From NCBI GenBank assembly GCA_020048595.1, contig JAIFMH010000372.1:1-7574 (forward strand): a stretch of 7,574 bases of DNA. The letters are read 5' to 3'. This document shows, one piece after another, positions 1 through 6,269 of the stretch. Position 1 is the stretch's first letter. Every line of letters starts with the position of its first letter. The translations under genes were made by a program, and so were the position numbers. This DNA comes from Bacteroidota bacterium (lineage in GTDB: Bacteria > Bacteroidota > Bacteroidia > Bacteroidales > UBA4417). Below the pieces are notes generated by a model, which was given only the letters and a program-made list of their open reading frames with translations, did no database searches and was not told the origin of the DNA.

Positions 1-112
1 ACTGATTATGGAATTCGAAAAAGAATTCAACATTGCTATTCCTGACGATCAGGCTGAAAAAATCAGTACAGTAGGTGATGCTATCACTTACTTAGAAAGC
101 AACGCGAAATAA
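1..112 (+). CDS. acpP: Acyl carrier protein, C-terminal part (5' end outside window)
   Basis: This is the last 36 residues of acyl carrier protein, the small acidic cytosolic protein that carries growing acyl chains on a phosphopantetheine arm during type II fatty-acid synthesis. The reading frame begins at base 2 and base 1 is the last base of the preceding codon. The visible part reads LIMEFEKEFNIAIPDDQAEK and ends with a TVGDAI-Y-E stretch, which is the typical helix II to helix IV region that follows the DSL serine motif. The DSL serine itself lies left of the window. The protein ends in TAA, 14 bases before fabF. Adjacent acpP and fabF is a widespread bacterial arrangement and supports the call. 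Confidence 0.95.
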   Translation, partial: LIMEFEKEFNIAIPDDQAEKISTVGDAITYLESNAK

Positions 113-126
113 GTAAAACCCATTCG

Positions 127-1380
127 ATGAAGTTAAGGCGAGTAGTAGTTACCGGCCTTGGCGCACTGACTCCATTAGGCAATACAGCTCCGGAATTCTG
201 GAGCGGCTTGGTTAATGGGGTTAGTGGTGCTGGCCCCATCACACATTTTGACACAAGTAAATTTAAAACAAAATTTGCGTGTGAAATCAAAAATTTCGAC
301 CCGTTAAATTTTTTCGACCGCAAAGAGGTTCGGAAATTTGATCCGTTTACACTTTACGGTATGATTTGTGCCGATGAAGCTGTTAAAGATTCAGGATTAG
401 ATACGGCTCAGGTGGACTTAGATCGTATTGGTGTTATCTGGGCTTCAGGAATTGGTGGCATGACTACCATTTTTCATGAAATTTCCGAATTTGCTGCCGG
501 TGATGGCACACCGCGTTTCAATCCACTGATGATTCCTAAGATGATAGCTGATATTGCAGCTGGCCAGATTTCAATCCGTTACGGATTCAGAGGGCCTAAT
601 TTTGCTACCGTATCAGCATGTGCTTCTTCAGCCAATGCATTAATTGATGCATTCAACTATATCAGGCTGGGAATGGCTGATGCATTTGTTACCGGTGGTT
701 CAGAAGCAGCAATTAATGTTGCCGGCGTTGGCGGATTTAACGCAATGCATGCCATATCAACACGCAACGATGATCCTTTAACGGCTTCACGGCCATTTGA
801 TAAGGACCGTGACGGATTTGTTATGGGCGAAGGTGGCGCTGCATTAATATTTGAAGAACTTGAGCATGCTCTTGCCAGAGGTGCCAAAATATATGCTGAG
901 GTTGCCGGAGCAGGTATGAGTGCTGACGCATATCATATTACTGCACCTCATCCTGAAGGTTTAGGTGCGCTTAATGCAATGCGTTCAGCGCTTCGCGATG
1001 CAGGGATGACTGCAAATGACATTGATCACGTAAATACACACGGAACTTCGACTCCGCTGGGTGATATTGCTGAAACAACCTCACTTGGTAAATTATTTGG
1101 TGAGCACGGATCAAAAGTATATGTAAACTCAACCAAATCGATGACTGGCCATTTACTTGGTGCAGCAGGTGCTGTTGAAGCAATGGCTTCCATTTTTGCA
1201 ATACAAAATGATATAATTCCTCCTACAATCAACCATTTTACTGATGATCCTGAGGTTGATCAATCACTGACATATGTATTCAATACAGCGTTGCATACCA
1301 CTGTTAATACTGCCTTAAGTAATACTTTCGGTTTTGGTGGCCACAACGCTACGCTTATTTTCAAGAAATTTGTTCAGTAA
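127..1380 (+). CDS. fabF: Beta-ketoacyl-ACP synthase II
   Basis: This is a complete 417-residue condensing enzyme of type II fatty-acid synthesis. It joins malonyl-ACP to an acyl-ACP, releasing CO2, in the cytosol. It has the thiolase fold with the full Cys-His-His triad: Cys165 in SACASS, His305 in NTHGTSTPLGD and His342 in KSMTGHLLGAAG, with the associated Lys337. The N-terminal RRVVVTGLGALTPLG and the C-terminal NTFGFGGHNATLIF are also standard. The length is normal for FabF (about 410-420) and longer than FabH (about 320), and the His-His triad separates it from FabH, which has His-Asn. The ATG start gives the canonical N-terminus. No Shine-Dalgarno sequence is visible, as is usual in Bacteroidota. 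It lies 14 bases after acpP and 2 bases before rnc, so the three are very probably cotranscribed. Confidence 0.97.
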   Translation: MKLRRVVVTGLGALTPLGNTAPEFWSGLVNGVSGAGPITHFDTSKFKTKFACEIKNFDPLNFFDRKEVRKFDPFTLYGMICADEAVKDSGLDTAQVDLDRIGVIWASGIGGMTTIFHEISEFAAGDGTPRFNPLMIPKMIADIAAGQISIRYGFRGPNFATVSACASSANALIDAFNYIRLGMADAFVTGGSEAAINVAGVGGFNAMHAISTRNDDPLTASRPFDKDRDGFVMGEGGAALIFEELEHALARGAKIYAEVAGAGMSADAYHITAPHPEGLGALNAMRSALRDAGMTANDIDHVNTHGTSTPLGDIAETTSLGKLFGEHGSKVYVNSTKSMTGHLLGAAGAVEAMASIFAIQNDIIPPTINHFTDDPEVDQSLTYVFNTALHTTVNTALSNTFGFGGHNATLIFKKFVQ

Positions 1381-1382
1381 CT

Positions 1383-2117
1383 TTGACTTTCGACGTCATA
1401 AAGCCTATCAGAGTTTTTCTCTCTGAAGACAAACAACTTTTCGTAGCATTAAAAAATATTTTCGGGTATTATCCCGGAAATATTTTTTTGTATAAACTCG
1501 CCTTTCGTCATAAATCACAGGCTATCGAGCTTAATAATGGCAGCCGCGTAAGTAATGAAAGGCTGGAGTATTTGGGCGACGCCATACTCAGCGCTGTAGT
1601 TGCCGATCACCTTTTCAAAATGTTTCCTTATAAGGACGAAGGTTTCCTGACCGAAATGCGTTCGCGTATCGTTAGCCGTGTACAGTTAAACAAGCTTTCG
1701 CAGAAAATGGGAATTGATACCCTTATCACTGCAAATACCGAGAATAACAATGTGTATCGCTCCATGAAAGGCGATGCTTTCGAAGCATTGATCGGTGCCA
1801 TTTACCTCGATAAAGGCTATAATTTCACCCGTCAGATCATTATCGAAAAAATTATTAAGCAACATTTCGATTTACAGGATCTCGAAAACAACAACACCAA
1901 TTACAAAAGCAGGATCATTGAATGGTCGCAGCGGGAAAAACGTACGGTTGAATTTGTGATTTTAAACGAAGTAGGCCATGGTTACAACAAGCAATATGTA
2001 GTTGATGTGCTGGTCGACAAAATTTCGTTGGGCAAAGGCCGCGATTACTCCATTAAAGGCGCCGAGCAGGATGCAGCCATGAAAGCATTATTACAACTCG
2101 AAACGGAGAAATTATAA
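1383..2117 (+). CDS. rnc: Ribonuclease III
   Basis: This is a 244-residue double-strand-specific endoribonuclease acting in rRNA processing and mRNA turnover. The catalytic domain (about 20-165) contains the signature NERLEYLGDAILS. Glu59, Glu62 and Asp66, plus Asp131 and Glu134 in GDAFEALIGAIY, match the metal ligands and catalytic residues of the E. coli enzyme, so it should be active. A double-stranded-RNA-binding domain follows from about 173 (NYKSRIIEW) to the end, with the conserved GKGRDYSIKGAEQDAAMKAL helix region. The predicted start is TTG: the frame is closed by a stop at 1320-1322, no ATG or GTG lies between it and 1383, and the next in-frame ATG falls after the catalytic signature. 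The start is 2 bases after the fabF stop, suggesting translational coupling. The length is slightly longer than E. coli (226) because of the N-terminal extension common in this phylum. Confidence 0.95.
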   Translation: MTFDVIKPIRVFLSEDKQLFVALKNIFGYYPGNIFLYKLAFRHKSQAIELNNGSRVSNERLEYLGDAILSAVVADHLFKMFPYKDEGFLTEMRSRIVSRVQLNKLSQKMGIDTLITANTENNNVYRSMKGDAFEALIGAIYLDKGYNFTRQIIIEKIIKQHFDLQDLENNNTNYKSRIIEWSQREKRTVEFVILNEVGHGYNKQYVVDVLVDKISLGKGRDYSIKGAEQDAAMKALLQLETEKL

Positions 2118-2238
2118 ATTCAGGCCTTTATTCTTTTTGAACGCTGAAAAAGTATTTCAGAAATTGTATATTTGTATTAGCAATTCGATTCTGGTGTTTA
2201 GTTCCTTTTCCTTTCGAACCCTGCAAGCTTTGAAACCC

Positions 2239-2270
2239 TTGAAGAGCTTCTGTCCGAGGAAATATATTTG
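2239..2270 (+). promoter_or_regulatory. Candidate Bacteroidota promoter for the transporter-pyk unit
   Basis: TTG at 2239-2241 is followed after 21 bases by TATATTTG at 2263-2270. This matches the TTG ... TAnnTTTG pattern known for the primary sigma factor of Bacteroidota, and the spacing is within the reported range. Transcription would start near 2277, giving a leader of about 80 bases before the transporter gene at 2355. A second TATATTTG at 2167-2174 has no TTG at a fitting distance. The call is from consensus matching only. Confidence 0.45.
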
Positions 2271-2320
2271 AATAACTAAACAAGTTAATCCGATAGTCAA
2301 ATTCCCGAATAACTATTTTT

Positions 2321-2350
2321 CCATTTTCCATTTTACCATTTTCATCCATC
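2321..2350 (+). repeat. Degenerate CCATTTT tandem repeat before the transporter start
   Basis: CCATTTT occurs at 2321-2327 and 2328-2334, then again inside 2335-2342 with one extra A, followed by CATCCATC at 2343-2350. The tract lies in the leader immediately upstream of the ATG at 2355. It is pyrimidine-rich on the coding strand and has no Shine-Dalgarno character. Whether it affects translation initiation, or is slippage-prone noise, cannot be told from this copy. Confidence 0.5.
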
Positions 2351-2354
2351 TTGA

Positions 2355-3272
2355 ATGAGCACCCACGGATCAAACAAAGCAATCATTTTCGCATTGGCAG
2401 GTAACCTGCTGATAGCCATTATCAAATATATTGTAGCTTTTATTACAGGAAGTGCCGCCATGCTGGCCGAATCCATTCACTCAACCGCCGATAGTTTTAA
2501 CCAGGTACTGCTGCTTATTGGCCATAAAAAAGCGAAAAAATCACCCAGCGAAATGCATAGTTTCGGGTATGCCAACGAAGTGTTTTTCTGGTCGCTTATG
2601 GTTGCGGTTCTACTTTTTTTTGTCGGTGCTTTATTTTCAATATACGAAGGTGTTCATAAACTTATGCATCCGGAAGCTATCACCAATGTTTACTGGATTT
2701 TTGCTGTACTGATCAGTTCTATTGTAATTGAAGCTAAATCTTTCCAGGTGGCATATGGCGAATTTCGCAAAACCACAAAACTTCCCTTTTTACAAGCAAT
2801 AAAAGCCTCAACACAGGTAAGCCTGGTGGTAGTTGTATTGGAGGATTCCGCCGCTATGGCAGGCTTAATTATTGTTTTGATTTCATCGTTGCTGGCATGG
2901 TTGGTTAATCCTGTTTTCGATGCCATTGGAAGTATTTCGGTGGGACTTTTACTATTAACAGTTTCTATCCTATTAATAGCCGAAGTTAAAAACCTGATAG
3001 TAGGCGAGAGTATGCCTCGCGAAAAGCGGCAGTTGGTACGGAATGTGATTCACAGATACAAGAAAATAGGTCATATTAATCGTTTGCAGACAATGGTAAT
3101 GGGAGATAGTAACTATCTGGTATTGTTATCTGTAGATATAAACGATGAAATAAAAAGTTCCATTGCAGAAGATATGATTGAGCAATTAAAACTAGATCTG
3201 AAAAAAGAATTACCCGAAATAGGTACTATTTACATCGAAATTAAAGATTCTGAAAGAAATCAAAAAGTCTGA
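2355..3272 (+). CDS. Cation diffusion facilitator transporter, SLC30A9/ZnT9-like
   Basis: This is a complete 305-residue inner-membrane metal transporter of the cation diffusion facilitator family, which typically exports Zn2+ or related divalent cations by proton exchange. I see six hydrophobic segments at roughly 8-31, 33-56, 75-97, 111-127, 153-182 and 188-214, then a soluble C-terminal domain (about 220-298) of the family's ferredoxin-like type. The second segment carries ESIHSTADSFNQ, with His42 and Asp46 at the metal site. The fifth carries LEDSAAMAGL, with Glu163 and Asp164 where most bacterial members have His/Asp pairs. The pairing of AESIHSxADxxNQ with LEDxAAxxG is what I recall from eukaryotic ZnT9 (SLC30A9) and its bacterial relatives, so I place it in that branch. 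The metal specificity is not determined. It follows a candidate promoter and is 10 bases upstream of pyk. It has no known role linked to rnc or pyk. Confidence 0.9.
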   Translation: MSTHGSNKAIIFALAGNLLIAIIKYIVAFITGSAAMLAESIHSTADSFNQVLLLIGHKKAKKSPSEMHSFGYANEVFFWSLMVAVLLFFVGALFSIYEGVHKLMHPEAITNVYWIFAVLISSIVIEAKSFQVAYGEFRKTTKLPFLQAIKASTQVSLVVVVLEDSAAMAGLIIVLISSLLAWLVNPVFDAIGSISVGLLLLTVSILLIAEVKNLIVGESMPREKRQLVRNVIHRYKKIGHINRLQTMVMGDSNYLVLLSVDINDEIKSSIAEDMIEQLKLDLKKELPEIGTIYIEIKDSERNQKV

Positions 3273-3282
3273 TCCCGTAATT

Positions 3283-4710
3283 ATGAAAACAAAAATTGTA
3301 GCCACAGTTGGCCCGGCATGCTCGAGCCGCGAAATGTTAGGGAAACTTATTAAAGCCGGTGTTGATGTTTTCCGGTTAAATTTTTCGCATGGTGCTTACA
3401 GTGAGCACCTTGCCATAATTGAACATGTGCGTTCGCTGAATGCTGAATTCGGAACTCATATTGCATTACTTGGCGATTTACAGGGGCCAAAAATCAGGAT
3501 TGGAGCCTTTGCAGATAAAGAAGCCATGATGCACGATGGTCACGAATTGGTTTTTACAACCAAAGAGTGTGATTGCACTGCCGATAGATTATATATTACC
3601 TATCCCGAGTTTGCCCGCGATGTAAAACCAGGCGAAGACCTGCTGCTTGATGACGGGAAACTGCTTTTCCGGGTTATTGAAACCAATGGCGTAGATGAAG
3701 TTAGAGCCAAGGTTATACATGGCGGAATTTTATCAGGCAAAAAAGGGGTAAACCTGCCCAATACAGTGGTTTCGCTTCCTTCACTCACTGAAAAGGATAA
3801 ACGCGACCTTGCCTTTATTTTGGAACAGGAACTCAACTGGATAGCTCTTTCTTTTGTTAGGAAAGCGGATGATATTCGACATCTTAAGTCTGTAATACAT
3901 GAATTTGGAGTTCCTGTTAATATGCCCGGAATCATTGCAAAAATTGAAAAACCGGATGCAGTGAAAAACATGGACGAAATTATTGCCGAAGCAGATGGAA
4001 TTATGGTTGCCCGCGGCGACCTGGGCGTTGAACTGCCATTGGAACAGGTGCCTTTGGTTCAGAAAAGGCTTATCCGTAAATGCAACCAACACTCTAAACC
4101 CATCATAGTTGCTACGCAAATGATGGAAGGCATGATCAGTAACATCAGGCCAACGCGGGCCGAAGTAAATGATGTTGCCAATTCAGTACTCGACGGAGCC
4201 GATGCCGTTATGCTTAGTGGTGAAACTTCAGTAGGCTTGTACCCGGAAGAAGTGGTAGAGACTATGCAGAAAATAGTATGGGAAGTAGAGCAAACTGAAG
4301 AGATTTACAATAAGCCTCATCTGGCAAGTCATGATGACAAAAAACGTCTTATTTCCGACTCAGTTATATCCGCAGCATGCAACATGGCCATTGAGTCAAA
4401 TGCACATGCTATTATTGCCATGACTATTACCGGGTATTCCGCACAGCGAATCAGCAGTCAACGGCCTAAACAGGATATCTATATTTTTACTGGTAACCGG
4501 CATTTGTTATGCAAGCTTAACCTCGTATGGGGGATTAAAGGTTTTTATTTCGACAAAATTGTTACCTCAACTACCAAAACGTTTAAAACCCTTACAGAAC
4601 AATTGATTGCTGAAGGGCGCATTAAAAAAGGTGATTTACTGATTAAAGTGGCCAGTACACCTATCTATGTTGCCGGGCAAACAAATACCGTAAAGCTGGA
4701 TTACGCCTGA
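3283..4710 (+). CDS. pyk: Pyruvate kinase
   Basis: This is a complete 475-residue glycolytic enzyme converting phosphoenolpyruvate and ADP to pyruvate and ATP in the cytosol. The barrel and B domain run from 1 to about 345: KTKIVATVGPA at the N-terminus, RLNFSHG (Arg31, Asn33, Ser35), GDLQGPKIRIG (Asp65), and the signature IIAKIEKPDAV with catalytic Lys220 and metal ligands Glu222 and Asp246 (in ARGDLGVE). ATQMMEGM and LSGETSVGLYP follow. A C-terminal domain occupies about 355-475. In the potassium-site loop it has Leu66, Gln67, Lys70 and Ile73, which correspond to rabbit positions 113, 114, 117 and 120. Lys at 117 with Leu113 and Gln114 is the set described for K+-independent enzymes. The ATG start gives the standard N-terminus. 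It lies 10 bases after the transporter gene and is followed by a hairpin terminator. Confidence 0.97.
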   Translation: MKTKIVATVGPACSSREMLGKLIKAGVDVFRLNFSHGAYSEHLAIIEHVRSLNAEFGTHIALLGDLQGPKIRIGAFADKEAMMHDGHELVFTTKECDCTADRLYITYPEFARDVKPGEDLLLDDGKLLFRVIETNGVDEVRAKVIHGGILSGKKGVNLPNTVVSLPSLTEKDKRDLAFILEQELNWIALSFVRKADDIRHLKSVIHEFGVPVNMPGIIAKIEKPDAVKNMDEIIAEADGIMVARGDLGVELPLEQVPLVQKRLIRKCNQHSKPIIVATQMMEGMISNIRPTRAEVNDVANSVLDGADAVMLSGETSVGLYPEEVVETMQKIVWEVEQTEEIYNKPHLASHDDKKRLISDSVISAACNMAIESNAHAIIAMTITGYSAQRISSQRPKQDIYIFTGNRHLLCKLNLVWGIKGFYFDKIVTSTTKTFKTLTEQLIAEGRIKKGDLLIKVASTPIYVAGQTNTVKLDYA

Positions 4711-4750
4711 CACCTCCGATAAAATTAGAAGTTGAATAAGTTTATTTAAT

Positions 4751-4784
4751 AGCGGGTTGATCTAAAGTCAGCCCGCTTTCAGTT
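4751..4784 (+). terminator. Hairpin terminator after pyk
   Basis: The left arm AGCGGGTTGA (4751-4760) pairs with the right arm TCAGCCCGCT (4768-4777) over ten positions with one G-U pair, around the loop TCTAAAG. A moderately T-rich stretch (TTCAGTTTC) follows. It begins 41 bases after the pyk stop and is the most stable hairpin I see in the window. The T-run is weak, so it may act partly as an mRNA 3'-end stabiliser. Confidence 0.7.
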
Positions 4785-4881
4785 TCAACTTGCTAAGATG
4801 GTGCAAGTAGCCATGCTTCAAGATGTTACAAGTCGCATAAATCCAGATTGTATAAGGATTTCAAATAAAACAAAGCCCAGA

Positions 4882-4902
4882 CAAATTGTTATCAAATTGT
4901 TA
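4882..4902 (+). repeat. Two direct repeats of CAAATTGTTA, 11 bases apart
   Basis: CAAATTGTTA occurs at 4882-4891 and again at 4893-4902, separated by a single T, so the copies are offset by 11 bases, about one DNA helical turn. They lie 105 bases before the start of the secreted-protein gene at 5007, in an A/T-rich region. A tandem binding site for a regulator is one reading, and chance duplication in A/T-rich DNA is the other. Confidence 0.55.
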
Positions 4903-5006
4903 AAATCCAATATGATTTTATATCGATTAAAGATAATTTATTAATTTTACTAAAAGCATTCAAATAATCATCCATCTTTTTCCCAAACTTTCTTAAAAAC
5001 TGTCTC

Positions 5007-5477
5007 ATGAAACAGCTATGTATCTTTTTAGCCACCTTATTTATACTAAGTTTTTCAACTTATGCCCAATCCGGCAGTGACCTGGATAACGAAAATGGCA
5101 CTTCGATGATGCCAATTATAAATACGTTAAATGATGTGGTAAAAGCCATCGAAGAAAATGATGTGGAAATAGTACATATTGAGTTCGACCTGGTATTTGA
5201 GGATAGTTCAAAAGAAATTTACAGAAATCTTACCAAGGATTATTCCTATGGTTTCCTGGCTTATGGAGATTACCGGATTGCAAAAATAGGCATTGAACTT
5301 TATAAAGAAACAGATACTGGGTGGGATTATATTAAAGCTGGTGAGCTAAGCGAAGGTACTGTAACCCTTTTATATGATGTTACTGAAACAGACCGGTATA
5401 AAATTGTATTACGAACGCTGCAAATGAACGAAGGATACAATGTTGGGCATTACGGCTTGGTGGTGCTGCATGATTAA
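5007..5477 (+). CDS. Small secreted protein of unknown function
   Basis: This encodes 156 residues that I do not recognise as a named family. Residues 1-20 form a signal peptide: Lys at position 3, a hydrophobic core (about 5-16) and STYA before Gln21, fitting signal peptidase I. There is no lipobox at the cleavage site. The mature protein of about 136 residues is acidic and should be periplasmic or exported. It has an Asp/Glu-rich linker (25-33), a helix-like stretch (36-51), then alternating hydrophobic strands. The pattern AYGDYRIAKIGIELY (85-99), a Tyr/Thr-rich strand with TETDRYKIVLRT (126-137), and GYNVGHYGLVVL (143-154) resembles the beta-sandwich, PPC-type domains of secreted bacterial proteins; this is only a resemblance by eye. 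Terminator-like hairpins lie on both sides, so it is probably transcribed alone. The ATG start is supported by the signal peptide. Confidence 0.8.
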   Translation: MKQLCIFLATLFILSFSTYAQSGSDLDNENGTSMMPIINTLNDVVKAIEENDVEIVHIEFDLVFEDSSKEIYRNLTKDYSYGFLAYGDYRIAKIGIELYKETDTGWDYIKAGELSEGTVTLLYDVTETDRYKIVLRTLQMNEGYNVGHYGLVVLHD

Positions 5478-5554
5478 ATCATCTGGCTAAAATAATGTTA
5501 CGCATTACAGTATAGATCTCACTTATTTAAGATTACACGAAGGATTGCGCCATG

Positions 5555-5586
5555 TTTTCCAAAACAGGGAAAAGTAATTTTTTTTT
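5555..5586 (+). terminator. A/T-rich intrinsic terminator after the secreted-protein gene
   Basis: TTTTCC (5555-5560) and GGAAAA (5568-5573) form a six-base-pair stem with the loop AAAACAG, followed after four bases by nine consecutive T (5578-5586). It lies about 78 bases downstream of the stop at 5477. The stem is short and weak, but the long T-run is characteristic. It separates this gene from the next transcription unit. Confidence 0.5.
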
Positions 5587-5636
5587 GTTTTCACAGCAAT
5601 TCCATTGGTTTATACTTTAACCTAAAAAATCATCCC

Positions 5637-5665
5637 TTTTGCTAACCGAATGATATTTATCTTTG
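5637..5665 (+). promoter_or_regulatory. Candidate Bacteroidota promoter for the IPExxxVDY-like gene
   Basis: TATCTTTG at 5658-5665 matches all fixed positions of TAnnTTTG, and TTTTG at 5637-5641 supplies the upstream element. The spacer from TTG is 16 bases, a little short of the usual 17-23. Transcription would start near 5672, leaving a leader of about 94 bases. It lies just after the preceding terminator candidate, which supports a new unit starting here. Confidence 0.5.
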
Positions 5666-5765
5666 CATTCTTGCAGATGTATTAATCTGAATTTCGCTTT
5701 GTTTTCATTCGCCTTGTCACTCCTCCCGCAAAACACTGATCCTTAAATCCAAAACCCTAAAACAC

Positions 5766-6269
5766 ATGGCCCGCATACCACGCCTGGATTCCACGTTTGA
5801 ACCGGCAGATGCATTTGTTGGAATAGCAACTAACATGCCTGTTATCCAGCTGGTTCATTATATAAACAGCCTTACAAGGTTAAATCTGGTTCGTGAAAAA
5901 GATTTACCCGTTTATTCCGAAAAAAATGACCGGCTTATTGAATATAAGTTTTATCATTACCAGGATGAGGATTACAGAAGTGTATTCTGTCTTTTAAGCA
6001 ACAGTATTTCAGGCTTATACTTGTTGCCAACGCACAAAGAGTTTAGCTATTTTATGATAATACAAGGTGCTATTCCTGAGGAGAAAATAAAGCAACTTTC
6101 GACTGAAATCAAGGCTATAACCGGCGTTCAGATGACGGCAATAATCAAGCAGGAGCCTGCACGTATTTTTGAACCCATACTTCAGGATCTTGAAATCCAT
6201 CTCACTCAGCTAAATAAAGAAAAAGCAGAACTACAGAAACGAATTATGCCTTTAGCCGAAGATCAATGA
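5766..6269 (+). CDS. IPExxxVDY family-like protein
   Basis: This encodes 167 residues without signal peptide or membrane segments, so it is probably cytosolic. The overall pattern matches, as I recall it, the IPExxxVDY family of Bacteroidota, whose function is unknown: an N-terminal LDSTFEPADAFVGIAT, an early helix with INSLTRLNL (34-41), FYHYQDEDYRSVFCLLSN (62-79), the name-giving segment, and a C-terminal helix-strand-helix. The signature itself is degenerate: residues 87-95 read LPTHKEFSY, keeping Pro and Tyr but with Thr for Glu, Phe for Val and Ser for Asp. Residues 137-160 form a charged, coiled-coil-like tail. The ATG is preceded by an A-rich leader. The stop codon overlaps the next start as ATGA, so the two are probably translationally coupled. 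In many relatives, as I recall, this gene lies between rnc and pyk. Confidence 0.75.
   Translation: MARIPRLDSTFEPADAFVGIATNMPVIQLVHYINSLTRLNLVREKDLPVYSEKNDRLIEYKFYHYQDEDYRSVFCLLSNSISGLYLLPTHKEFSYFMIIQGAIPEEKIKQLSTEIKAITGVQMTAIIKQEPARIFEPILQDLEIHLTQLNKEKAELQKRIMPLAEDQ

Noticed and set aside
84..323. Minus-strand frame opposite the acpP end and fabF start
   Set aside because: It overlaps two conserved genes and has no family features. The same applies to the other antisense frames in fabF (657-887, 971-1201, 1026-1232).
2144..2160. CTGAAA-AAGTA-TTTCAG inverted repeat after rnc as a terminator
   Set aside because: The stem is only six weak pairs and no T-run follows. It may form, but I cannot support termination there.
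2128..2382. Minus-strand reading frame of 84 codons across the rnc-transporter gap
   Set aside because: Its repetitive N-terminal peptide (MDENGKMENGK) merely reflects the CCATTTT repeat. It overlaps the transporter start, shows no recognisable domain, and runs against a better-supported plus-strand promoter.
3600..4119. Two minus-strand frames (123 and 112 codons) inside pyk
   Set aside because: They lie antisense to a highly conserved enzyme and their translations are low-complexity shadows without any motif.
4839..4861. AAATCC ... GGATTT inverted repeat with an 11-base loop downstream of pyk
   Set aside because: It is short and A/T-rich with no T-run, and lies beyond a much stronger hairpin. 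This is expected by chance in such sequence.
4942..4949. TAATTTTA as the -7 element of a promoter for the secreted-protein gene
   Set aside because: The final G of TAnnTTTG is missing and no TTG occurs 17-23 bases upstream, so it was not annotated.
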